Part shown: positions 7,873 to 14,165 of the stretch, one piece after another
Layout of the letters: the number at the start of each line of letters is the position of its first letter
How positions within the stretch are numbered: the stretch's first letter is position 1
Assembly (NCBI GenBank): GCA_029821415.1
Contig: JALGTJ010000023.1
Location: forward strand, 1-14,893
Source: Candidatus Zipacnadia bacterium
GTDB taxonomy: Bacteria > Armatimonadota > Zipacnadia > Zipacnadales > Zipacnadaceae
Length of the DNA stretch: 14,893 bases
Direction: 5' to 3'
The notes under the pieces: generated by a model
The model's database searches: none
What the model saw: only the letters and a program-made list of their open reading frames with translations
What the model was told of the DNA's origin: nothing
Position numbers and translations under genes: made by a program

Positions 7873-8244
7873 CTAACAGGATGGCTCCCCTTTTATGTCT
7901 ATCACTGGGGAGCCGTTCACTGCGTCTAAGCCGCTGACGATGAGACAGTTGCCCCGGCGCTCGATCAGCTTTACCCGCGTCATTCCGATGGGATTAGGTC
8001 GCATTGGGCTATGCAAAGCAAAGACTCCATATAATGGTCGGCTGCCATCGCCACGCGGATGGACCTGGTAGGTGCGGCGATTGGCTTCACCAAGCTTATG
8101 GAGCCAGAACAGCACCCACAGCTCGTCAAGCTCCTCAATGCGGTGAAGCCCGTCGCTGTGTTCGGGGTATATCTCAATTACTTGCTGATTATCGGAAGGA
8201 TTGCCCCGGACAATGCCGATCGGTTCTATTCTTATTTCACTCAT
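7873..8244 (-). CDS. TrmO/TsaA-like tRNA t6A37 methyltransferase, short form with atypical C-terminus
   Basis: A 123-residue protein of the UPF0066/TsaA family. E. coli TrmO N6-methylates threonylcarbamoyladenosine at position 37 of tRNA using SAM. Seen: IRIEPIGIVRG (4-14), ELDELWVLFWLHK (38-50), HSPMRPNPIGMTRVKL (78-93; the RPNPIG core), then LDAVNGSPVIDIKGEPSC at the end. The family normally has DIKPY at this point; here DIK is followed by GEPSC and a stop. The codons for GSP and for the odd GEP form the two arms of an inverted repeat. The start at 8244 (MSEIRIEPIG) is chosen because homology begins there; the reading upstream to 8352 is not conserved-looking and crosses the candidate promoter. 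The gene is monocistronic. It may be a genuine short member or a truncated one. Confidence 0.82.
   Translation of the reverse strand: MSEIRIEPIGIVRGNPSDNQQVIEIYPEHSDGLHRIEELDELWVLFWLHKLGEANRRTYQVHPRGDGSRPLYGVFALHSPMRPNPIGMTRVKLIERRGNCLIVSGLDAVNGSPVIDIKGEPSC
7883..7914. repeat. Inverted repeat at the GH4/TrmO convergent junction (possible bidirectional hairpin)
   Basis: GGCTCCCC (7883-7890) and GGGGAGCC (7907-7914) are perfect 8-bp arms around a 16-nt loop that carries TTTT. It lies inside the last codons of the TrmO-like gene and 45 nt past the GH4 stop. No T-run follows either arm, so it is not a standard intrinsic terminator, but it could act as a transcript-end hairpin for GH4. Confidence 0.55.
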
Positions 8245-8287
8245 AACCGATTTCCCATTGAGCGGCCGGGTTGATCTGACCTGCCCT

Positions 8288-8316
8288 ATACTAACAACAT
8301 GCTGTACAGCGGTCAA
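8288..8316 (-). promoter_or_regulatory. Candidate promoter of the TrmO-like gene with a palindrome in the spacer
   Basis: On the minus strand TTGACC (8316-8311) is followed by exactly 17 nt and TAGTAT (8293-8288), a reasonable sigma70-type pair; the start codon is about 43 nt further on. The spacer contains GCTGTACAGC (8301-8310), a perfect 10-bp palindrome touching the -35, a typical position for a repressor site. The regulator is unknown. Confidence 0.5.
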
Positions 8317-8344
8317 CCAGCAGACTCTAACGACTCCGCAGGAG

Positions 8345-8375
8345 GATTTCACTAGTAAACAGAGAAGATTTCACT
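8345..8375. repeat. Two copies of GATTTCACT, 22 nt apart start to start
   Basis: GATTTCACT occurs at 8345-8353 and 8367-8375 in the leader of the unknown 96-residue gene. The 22-nt period is about two helical turns, as for paired protein sites on one DNA face. No promoter is recognisable next to it, so function is open. Confidence 0.3.
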
Positions 8376-8417
8376 CACCACATCGAGCTAAATCTCAGAT
8401 ATTGGGAGACAAACAAT

Positions 8418-8708
8418 ATGGCCATAAATGCACGTATGCTGACTTCCATAGAACTCCCTGACGAAGTTGAGATCGAGATTGAAGACACGATCAAGGGCAC
8501 TACGGTGGTGCGTACCGTAGATTTTCGCAAGTGCCTTGCTGAGTTAAGCGAACTCGGGACTGTAGACCTGGAGGAGGTTGAACCCGCCGAGCTAATTACA
8601 CTGGCCTGCGCTCTGGCCAAGCACCGGGCAATTGACGAGTATCTGGTCTCCATAGGCGTAGACCCCCATGCCCATCTGACCAACAGTGAGCGGTCATCCA
8701 CCAATTAA
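8418..8708 (+). CDS. Hypothetical protein, 96 residues
   Basis: I do not recognise the family. The protein starts MAINARMLTSIELPDEVEIE and is acidic, with no signal peptide, membrane helix or cysteine motif (two lone cysteines). The first 35 residues look like beta strands (EVEIEIEDTIKGTTVVRTV), followed by helices: FRKCLAELSELG, then PAELITLACALAKHRAIDEYL. The tail is polar. GGGAGA stands about 8 nt before the ATG, so translation is plausible. The GT9 gene begins 15 nt after its stop, suggesting co-transcription. Its coding character is supported by the well-placed ribosome site, the strand-then-helix layout and the tight spacing. Function unknown. Confidence 0.7.
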   Translation: MAINARMLTSIELPDEVEIEIEDTIKGTTVVRTVDFRKCLAELSELGTVDLEEVEPAELITLACALAKHRAIDEYLVSIGVDPHAHLTNSERSSTN

Positions 8709-8723
8709 GCGAGGTAGCAGCCC

Positions 8724-9788
8724 TTGGGTGGAGCACGACGCCAGAGACAATCAAAAGATCCACTGCGCATACTGCTAGCCCGGCGCAGTTCCATGGGCGA
8801 CATCGTGCTGACGATGCCGACGCTCGTGGCGCTACGCCGAGGGTTTCCCGATGCGTATATCGCGTGGATGGTTGACAGCCGCTTCCGCGAGATCATTGAG
8901 GGCCACGACTGCCTTGATGAGGTAATCTCAGTCCCCCGATACGGGCACCACACCCCTCTGTATTTCCTGCGCGAGACTATCCGGAGCGTGCAAGTGCTAC
9001 GCGAGCGTAAGTTCGACGTCACTGTAGACTTGCACGGGCTGCTGAAAAGCTCTGCCTTCTGCTTGCTTTCCGGAGCACCCCGGCGCATCTGCTTCGCTGA
9101 CGAACGCCGGGAGTTTAACCTGCTGTGTGCGAACGAACGAGCACCAGGCAATCCCGATATTCATGCACTAGACCGCTACCTGATGATGGCTGAATATCTG
9201 GGCTGCCCCACCGAGCCAATAGAGTTCCGCCTGCCGATAGCTGAAGCGAGTCAGCAATGGGCAGTTCAATTCGTAGCGGAAAACCAGCCGGCACCTGGCC
9301 AACCGCTGGTAGGACTCAATCTGGGCGCCAGCCGCCCTCACAAGTGCTGGCCGACAGAATACTTCGCCCAATTGGCAGAAATGCTCTATAAGAAAGACGG
9401 CGTAGTCTCTGTACTGATAGGTAGCCCCGAGGAGCGTCCGCTATCACAGACAGTCCAGCAGCAGGTGACTGTTCCCGTGATTGACGCAGTAGGACACACC
9501 ACATTGGGACAATTGCCCGCGCTCATCGCGCAGTGTGATGTGGTGGTGTCCGCCGACAGCGGGCCAATGCACGTAGCCGTGGCCGTTGACACGCCGGTAG
9601 TGGCCCTGATTGGCCCGACTTTGCCCCATCTGACCGGGCCGTACGGAGATAACAACATCGTACTGTGGTCCCAGCCCGAATGTGCTTGCCGCAACAAAGC
9701 AGGCTGCAGCGACTATCACTGTATGCGCGAGATTACGCCAAGCAGCGCTCACGAAGCCGTCCGCCAACTATTGGAGGCAAATACATAA
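8724..9788 (+). CDS. GT9 family ADP-heptose:LPS heptosyltransferase-like
   Basis: A 354-residue glycosyltransferase of family GT9 (WaaC/WaaF/RfaF-like), which transfers heptose to the LPS core at the cytoplasmic face of the inner membrane. The N-terminal domain shows LRILLARRSSMGDIVLTMPT (14-33), the family start with the GDIV loop, and VDLHGLLKSS (101-110). The C-terminal GT-B donor domain shows LVGLNLGASRPHKCWP (195-210) and VVVSADSGPMHVAVAVDTPVVALIGPT (273-299). The C-terminal part carries four cysteines (320, 322, 328, 333). The start is a TTG at 8724, with GAGGT about 8 nt upstream and no in-frame ATG that keeps the first strand. It lies 15 nt after the unknown gene and 3 nt before the URO-D gene. 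Acceptor unverified; it could add another heptose-like sugar. Confidence 0.9.
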   Translation: MGGARRQRQSKDPLRILLARRSSMGDIVLTMPTLVALRRGFPDAYIAWMVDSRFREIIEGHDCLDEVISVPRYGHHTPLYFLRETIRSVQVLRERKFDVTVDLHGLLKSSAFCLLSGAPRRICFADERREFNLLCANERAPGNPDIHALDRYLMMAEYLGCPTEPIEFRLPIAEASQQWAVQFVAENQPAPGQPLVGLNLGASRPHKCWPTEYFAQLAEMLYKKDGVVSVLIGSPEERPLSQTVQQQVTVPVIDAVGHTTLGQLPALIAQCDVVVSADSGPMHVAVAVDTPVVALIGPTLPHLTGPYGDNNIVLWSQPECACRNKAGCSDYHCMREITPSSAHEAVRQLLEANT

Positions 9789-9791
9789 CCA

Positions 9792-10907
9792 ATGACCAGG
9801 AAGGCTCGCGAACCCAACTTCGAGCGTTTGCGTATAGCTCTGCTCCGCCAGGGTGAGCCGGACCTGCTTCCCTTTATGGAGCTGAAGTACGACCACGAGA
9901 TAATGGAGGCCATTTTGGGACGGACGATACCACATGCCGGCTACTCCTCGCAAGATCGGGAATCGCAGTCGGCTGTTGACCGCGATACAATGCGCCAGTA
10001 CTACCGGCTGTTGGCCGAGTTCTACCAGAAAATGGGACACGACTACATCCGCGGGCGACTGGGGCTGACCCTACCGCTGGATGACTTACACACTGCTGAC
10101 ACCGCTGCGCTGGGCACGGGCAATCGAACCTGGCGTAACGAGTCTCGTGGCCCTATTTCCAGTTGGGCTGACTTTGACCGCTATCCGTGGCCAGAATTCA
10201 GCGACATTGATTTCCGACCGCTGGAATATGCTGCCGAGGCGATGGCGGAGGGGATGAAGGTAGTAGGGATGGCTGCCGGTATACTGGAGCATACCACATG
10301 GCTGTTCGGGTACGAACAGCTCTGTTATGCGCTCTATGATCAACCCGACCTGGTCAAGGCCGTGACCGACCGCATAGGCCAACTATGGGCCGATGCTTAC
10401 AATGCGATGGCCTCTATGGAGGAAGTGGGGGCGGTGTGTCTGGGCGATGATATGGGCTTCAAAAGCGGGACACTGGTCTCCCCCGAAGTGCTACGGGAAT
10501 ATATTTTCCCGTGGCAGAAGAAGTGCGCCGAAGCAGCTCACGCTTATGACAAACCATTTATATTGCATAGCGACGGCGAGCTAAGCACAATTATGGATGA
10601 CCTAATTGATTACGTCGGTATAGACGCCAAACATGCTTTTGAGGATGTGATCACACCGGTATCCGAGGCCAAGAAGCGGTGGGGCGACCGCATAGCCATT
10701 GTCGGCGGCATTGACGTGGATATGCTGGCCCGGGGCAGTGAGCAGCAGGTCCGCGAATACACCCGTCGGGTCATTCTTGATTGTGCGCCAGGTGGCGGCT
10801 ATGTGCTGGGCTCGGGCAACAGCGTCACCAACTATTGTCCGGTGGAAAATGTCCTGGCTATGTATGACGAAGGCCGCAAATTGGGCATCTATCCTATTCA
10901 TGGCTGA
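9792..10907 (+). CDS. URO-D family protein, second copy
   Basis: A 371-residue member of the uroporphyrinogen-decarboxylase/methyltransferase fold, of the type found in many copies in some environmental bacteria. Seen: PDLLPFMELKYDHEIMEAIL (23-42), CLGDDMGFKSGTLVSPEVLREY (216-237), KPFILHSDGEL (254-264), then IDAKHAFEDV and the C-terminal IAIVGGIDVDMLARG (301-315) with APGGGYVLGSGNSVTNYCPVEN (332-353). The site reads HSDG where the other copy in this window has HFCG, so the thiol zinc ligand is absent. I see no classical HemE signature, so a haem role is not supported. It follows the GT9 stop by 3 nt, with GGAGG about 14 nt upstream, implying translational coupling. Substrate unknown. Confidence 0.85.
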   Translation: MTRKAREPNFERLRIALLRQGEPDLLPFMELKYDHEIMEAILGRTIPHAGYSSQDRESQSAVDRDTMRQYYRLLAEFYQKMGHDYIRGRLGLTLPLDDLHTADTAALGTGNRTWRNESRGPISSWADFDRYPWPEFSDIDFRPLEYAAEAMAEGMKVVGMAAGILEHTTWLFGYEQLCYALYDQPDLVKAVTDRIGQLWADAYNAMASMEEVGAVCLGDDMGFKSGTLVSPEVLREYIFPWQKKCAEAAHAYDKPFILHSDGELSTIMDDLIDYVGIDAKHAFEDVITPVSEAKKRWGDRIAIVGGIDVDMLARGSEQQVREYTRRVILDCAPGGGYVLGSGNSVTNYCPVENVLAMYDEGRKLGIYPIHG

Positions 10908-10931
10908 GCTCGCCAAGCCAGGGGGAATCAA

Positions 10932-11531
10932 ATGCTTGCAAACATTCGCTCGCGAATATACTTCATCACGCCCGCTGAGATTACCGACAGCAAGCAGTTA
11001 TTCAGACTGGTGCAGGCGGTAGTACGCAGTGGCGTAGGTATGATTCAATATCGGGCCAAGCACCAGCCCACCCGCGCTATGGTTGAAGAGGCCAGGGCGC
11101 TGCTTAAGATTACTCGGCCAGCACAGGTCGTGCACGTTGGCCAGGAGGATATGGCCCCCAATGATGCCCGGCGGCTGATGGGGCCACATGCCATCGTTGG
11201 TGTTACCGCTCCGGAGCTGACTGCAGCCCGAGAGGCTGAACGTGCTGTGGCCAGTTATATCTCGTGCGGCCCAATCTTTGCCTCACCGACCAAACCCGAA
11301 AAGCCACCCGTCGGCGTTCAGCACTTGCAGAGGCTACAGCAAGCAGTTTCCTTGCCAGTCTGCGCCATCGGGGGAATAAACGAAGAAACGATACCAGAGC
11401 TCGCCGAGGCCAGCCCTACCATGATCGCAGTTGGCTCAGCTATAAGCCAGGCCGACGACCCGGCGGCAGCGGCCCGGCGTCTGGTGGAAATAGCGGCTGA
11501 GACCATCCCTCACATTACCTTTGGCCCGTGA
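10932..11531 (+). CDS. Thiamine-phosphate synthase-like (ThiE/TenI family), lacking the IND(R/D) segment
   Basis: A 199-residue TIM-barrel protein of the ThiE/TenI family. ThiE joins HMP pyrophosphate and the thiazole phosphate to make thiamine phosphate. Retained: the IYFITP start, MIQYRAK (37-43; QxRxK pyrophosphate-binding), VHVGQEDM (67-74), IVGVTA (88-93), CGPIFASPTK (112-121) and VCAIGGIN (143-150) with AVGSAIS. Missing: between LLKITRP (58-63) and AQVVHVGQED (64-73), ThiE normally has about 15 more residues including the Asn-Asp pair that helps hold substrate. GVSxH is GVTAP here and one active-site Thr is Ser. AGGGGGA lies just before the ATG, 24 nt after the URO-D gene. The reading frame is continuous, so this is an internal loss, not a frameshift. 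It may be inactive, or a TenI-like variant. Confidence 0.82.
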   Translation: MLANIRSRIYFITPAEITDSKQLFRLVQAVVRSGVGMIQYRAKHQPTRAMVEEARALLKITRPAQVVHVGQEDMAPNDARRLMGPHAIVGVTAPELTAAREAERAVASYISCGPIFASPTKPEKPPVGVQHLQRLQQAVSLPVCAIGGINEETIPELAEASPTMIAVGSAISQADDPAAAARRLVEIAAETIPHITFGP

Positions 11532-11556
11532 CAACGGCCCGTTGGTCACACTGGCC

Positions 11557-11589
11557 GGCGGCTGACACTATGTTTTTACTATCAGCGCC
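11557..11589. repeat. Inverted repeat at the ThiE/IspDF convergent junction
   Basis: GGCGGCTGA (11557-11565) and TCAGCGCC (11582-11589) pair over 8 bp with a single bulged G (11560), around a 16-nt loop containing TTTTT. It spans the IspDF stop codon, 26 nt past the ThiE-like stop. Neither arm is followed by a T-run, so this is not a classical intrinsic terminator. The arrangement closely parallels the repeat at 7883-7914. Confidence 0.5.
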
Positions 11590-12752
11590 ACGGCCTCCGC
11601 AGCAATTCCCTCTTCGCGCCCAATGAATCCCAGATGCTCCGTGGTAGTTGCCTTGATATTGACCTGGGAGTCGCTCAACCCAAGAATTGCCGCAATATGA
11701 CTTCGCATCCTGGGAATATGCTCAGCCAGCCGCGGCTGCTGAGCCATAACAGTGGCATCCACATTCGCCGGGCGATATCCCTCGCCGCTAATCAACTCCA
11801 CTACTCGGGCCAGCAGCTCTGTGCTGTCAGCATCCTTGTAGGCAGGATCAGTGTCGGGGAAATGCCTGCCGATATCACCGAGGCCGGCAGCTCCCAGCAG
11901 AGCATCGGCAATAGCGTGCAGCAGCACGTCAGCATCGGAATGACCAGCCAGGCCCCGATCAAAGGGAACCGTGATTCCCCCCAACAGCAACGGCCGCTGA
12001 GGCCCAAACGGATGCACATCAACTCCGTGCCCAATACGCAACTGCTGCCGGTCGGCTACCAATGCTTGGGCTTGCTGCCATTCATTGGGAACGGTAATCT
12101 TGAAGTTGCGCACGTCGTCTTCCACCACCCTCACCTTCCCTCCGGCGCGCTCCACCAGGCTGGCATCATCGGTAGCTTGCCAACCGTCTGCCCGCGCTTG
12201 CTGATAAGCATCGTATATCGTAGAGAAACGAAAAGTCTGAGGAGTCTGGGCATGCCACAGCTCGGTCCGGTCCAGCGTGGCAGCAACACACAGCTCGTCG
12301 TCAACCCGCTTGAGCGTATCGGTAACCGGGCGAGCAGCGAGGGCGGCTCCCGTCTGTTTGGCAGCGGCAATGGTTTGTGATATGATCTCCACGGTGACAA
12401 AGGGACGGGCACCATCGTGGATGGCTACCAGGTCAGGAGGCTCACTGCTGAGCACCTGGAGCCCTGCGAAAACCGATTCACAACGAGTCTGACCGCCAGG
12501 AATAACTGCCTGCAGTTTGCTCAGGCCGGCCTGCTGTACCATTGATCGAGCAATATCACAGTAATCGGGCGGGACCACCAGCACGATTTGGGTAACCTCG
12601 GGGACTTGCTCAAAGGTACGTGCCGACCATAGAAGAAGCGGTCTGCCACCTAACTCCAGGAAGGCCTTGGGGAGCGTGCAGTCCAGTCGCCGGCCCTGGC
12701 CGGCAGCAACTATGAGCGCGGCTGTGCTACATGGTTCTGCGCAGGCCGTCAT
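11568..12752 (-). CDS. ispDF: Bifunctional IspD-IspF (MEP cytidylyltransferase / MECDP synthase)
   Basis: A 394-residue fusion of two MEP-pathway enzymes. Residues about 1-232 are IspD, which couples CTP to methylerythritol phosphate: AALIVAAGQGRRL with LPKAFLELGG (11-36, CTP-binding), PGGQTRCESVFAGL (85-98), AIHDGARPFV (110-119), and NFKITVPNEW (216-225). Residues about 237-394 are IspF, which cyclises CDP-ME 2-phosphate: RIGHGVDVHPF (239-249; metal ligands D245 and H247), LAGHSDADVLLHAIADALLG (268-287), DIGRHFPDTDP (293-303) and TTTEHLGFIGREEGIAAEAV. All key residues are intact. The order of the pathway step between them (IspE) is skipped, as in other IspDF fusions. The start at 12752 follows AGGTGG. 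It lies 21 nt after the PIN/TRAM stop, so the two are co-transcribed. Confidence 0.96.
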   Translation of the reverse strand: MTACAEPCSTAALIVAAGQGRRLDCTLPKAFLELGGRPLLLWSARTFEQVPEVTQIVLVVPPDYCDIARSMVQQAGLSKLQAVIPGGQTRCESVFAGLQVLSSEPPDLVAIHDGARPFVTVEIISQTIAAAKQTGAALAARPVTDTLKRVDDELCVAATLDRTELWHAQTPQTFRFSTIYDAYQQARADGWQATDDASLVERAGGKVRVVEDDVRNFKITVPNEWQQAQALVADRQQLRIGHGVDVHPFGPQRPLLLGGITVPFDRGLAGHSDADVLLHAIADALLGAAGLGDIGRHFPDTDPAYKDADSTELLARVVELISGEGYRPANVDATVMAQQPRLAEHIPRMRSHIAAILGLSDSQVNIKATTTEHLGFIGREEGIAAEAVALIVKT

Positions 12753-12773
12753 GAGCCGCTGCCACCTCTCTCA

Positions 12774-13865
12774 CTACCTGTCGTCATCCTCAGGCAACTC
12801 AGTAAATATCATCTTGCCTGCATTCGTCTGTAGAACACTGGTGACGGTCACCGGCGCTATCTCGCCGATCGCCTTACTACCACCTTCCACAACGACCATA
12901 GTGCCGTCATCCAAATAGCCCACGCCCTGGCCACGCTCCTTGCCTTCCTTGACAATGGTGACAGTCAACTCTTCGCCGGGCAGGAAGACCGGCTTGAGCG
13001 CGTTGGCCAGTTCATTGACATTGAGTACAGGTACACCGTTGAGCTTAGCGATCTCATTGACACTGTAGTCGTTGGTAATGACCACCGCGTCCCTGGCTTT
13101 GGCCAACTTCACTAATTGCGCATCTACCTCTTCGGCATCTATCTCCTCGGCGGTGTAATCTTCGTAGATGGAAATGTCAACGCCCTCCAAGTTCTTCAGA
13201 GTGTTGAGCATGTCCAGTCCGCGCCGGCCGCGCGCACGACGGAGTCTATCACTCGAGTCCGCGATGTAATGAAGCTCTTGAAGGACGAAATCTGGCACTA
13301 ACAGAGGTCCCTCCAAGAAACCGGTCCGCACAATGTCAGCAATGCGGCCGTCAATGATTATGTTAGTGTCCAGCATTTTCGGTTTGGTGCGGGTACGCGA
13401 AGCTGCCTCGGATGGTGCCACCGAACTTCCTAAACTGGGAAAGATGTACACTATCTGCCCCCGCGCACTCATCGCAAATCCGACCCCCAACACGACCCCC
13501 GCCACACTGGCAAAGATCCTGATGGGCAACCCAAATCCTTCAATCGGCGCAAAGGGGACAGTAACAAGCAGCGCTACGCCCAGGCCTAAGATTACGCCAA
13601 TCGCTCCCGCGATCTTATCCACCAGAGAAACTCGTTCAAAGTAGTTGACCCAGGATACAATCTTGCGAAAGGAGAACAACGCTACCAAAAACCCGAGAAG
13701 CCCCCCTACTACATTCAGGCCTACACTGAACAGAAGCGCCTCTCGGCTGGTGCTCTCCAGGTGCACATGTGGTAACAGCTTTTGAGCGATAAGATTGCCA
13801 AAGATAATACCAACCAGCACAACGGCAACGACGAACAAGGACCACAGGCCTCTGAGAATAAACAC
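12774..13865 (-). CDS. PIN/TRAM-domain membrane protein (YacL-like putative RNase)
   Basis: About 363 residues, resembling Bacillus YacL: an N-terminal membrane part, a PIN nuclease domain and a C-terminal TRAM RNA-binding domain. Four transmembrane helices lie at about 5-30, 45-66, 85-105 and 117-138. The PIN domain begins KPKMLDTNIIIDGRI (about 163-177) with an acidic residue after LDTN, and has VLQELHYIADSSD, a VDAQLVKLA stretch and AVVITNDYSVNEIA, which supply the acidic metal-binding residues. The TRAM domain spans about 297-355 (GEELTVTIVKEGKERGQGVGYL onwards). Three tandem GTG codons stand at the start; the best-spaced one after AGAGGAGG is at 13865. IspDF follows 21 nt later, the same order as in Firmicutes. 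The cellular target is not known. Confidence 0.93.
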   Translation of the reverse strand: MFILRGLWSLFVVAVVLVGIIFGNLIAQKLLPHVHLESTSREALLFSVGLNVVGGLLGFLVALFSFRKIVSWVNYFERVSLVDKIAGAIGVILGLGVALLVTVPFAPIEGFGLPIRIFASVAGVVLGVGFAMSARGQIVYIFPSLGSSVAPSEAASRTRTKPKMLDTNIIIDGRIADIVRTGFLEGPLLVPDFVLQELHYIADSSDRLRRARGRRGLDMLNTLKNLEGVDISIYEDYTAEEIDAEEVDAQLVKLAKARDAVVITNDYSVNEIAKLNGVPVLNVNELANALKPVFLPGEELTVTIVKEGKERGQGVGYLDDGTMVVVEGGSKAIGEIAPVTVTSVLQTNAGKMIFTELPEDDDR

Positions 13866-13872
13866 CACCACA

Positions 13873-13880
13873 CCTCCTCT
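13873..13880 (-). promoter_or_regulatory. Ribosome binding site before three tandem GTG codons
   Basis: AGAGGAGG on the minus strand stands 1, 4 and 7 nt before the GTG codons at 13871, 13868 and 13865. Only the last has ordinary spacing, so it is the favoured start. Confidence 0.7.
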
Positions 13881-13985
13881 TCAGAATATGGATAAAATCA
13901 AGCAACTAAATCTGGTTAAGAATATCCTGAATGTTCAATAGTTTCGCTGATCACACCTCAACTATGGATAACTGCCACTAACTAC

Positions 13986-14015
13986 ATTCTACTTCACCCC
14001 CTGCCAGTTCGCCAA
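13986..14015 (-). promoter_or_regulatory. Candidate sigma70-type promoter for the PIN/TRAM-ispDF unit
   Basis: TTGGCG (14015-14010) and TAGAAT (13991-13986) on the minus strand are separated by 18 nt; TAGAAT matches the -10 consensus at five of six positions. Transcription would begin about 110 nt before the PIN/TRAM start. Only sequence match supports it. Confidence 0.35.
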
Positions 14016-14165
14016 GGCTACTTGCGCTCCTCCCATCATTTCCCCGCGCTGCCCTGGTCTCCCTGTATCTACACCTCTCACTGCACATCCCCCACAGCGA
14101 AGTGCCCCCGGGACATCGCCGCCGTTCGTTCACCCAATGGGTAAGTTTTAAGTCGCTGCTCCAGG

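Larger units (their letters stand above)
13866..14165. other. 300-nt non-coding stretch between NrdJ and the PIN/TRAM gene
   Basis: No convincing gene, RNA gene or riboswitch is seen here. It is the leader of the PIN/TRAM-ispDF unit and holds its ribosome site and the candidate promoter listed separately. A 9-nt motif, TTATCCATA on the minus strand, occurs twice (13887-13895 and 13963-13971). A short palindrome ACCCA-A-TGGGT lies near 14131-14142, too tight for a terminator. A possible 65-residue reading (13978-14175) overlaps the NrdJ end and has no support. Confidence 0.6.

Noticed and set aside
8245..8417. TPP riboswitch upstream of the unit that ends with the ThiE-like gene
   Set aside because: The CUGAGA and other conserved TPP aptamer segments are not seen on either strand.
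11531..11546. CAACG/CGTTG hairpin just after the ThiE-like stop as an intrinsic terminator
   Set aside because: The stem is only about 5 bp and no T-run follows.
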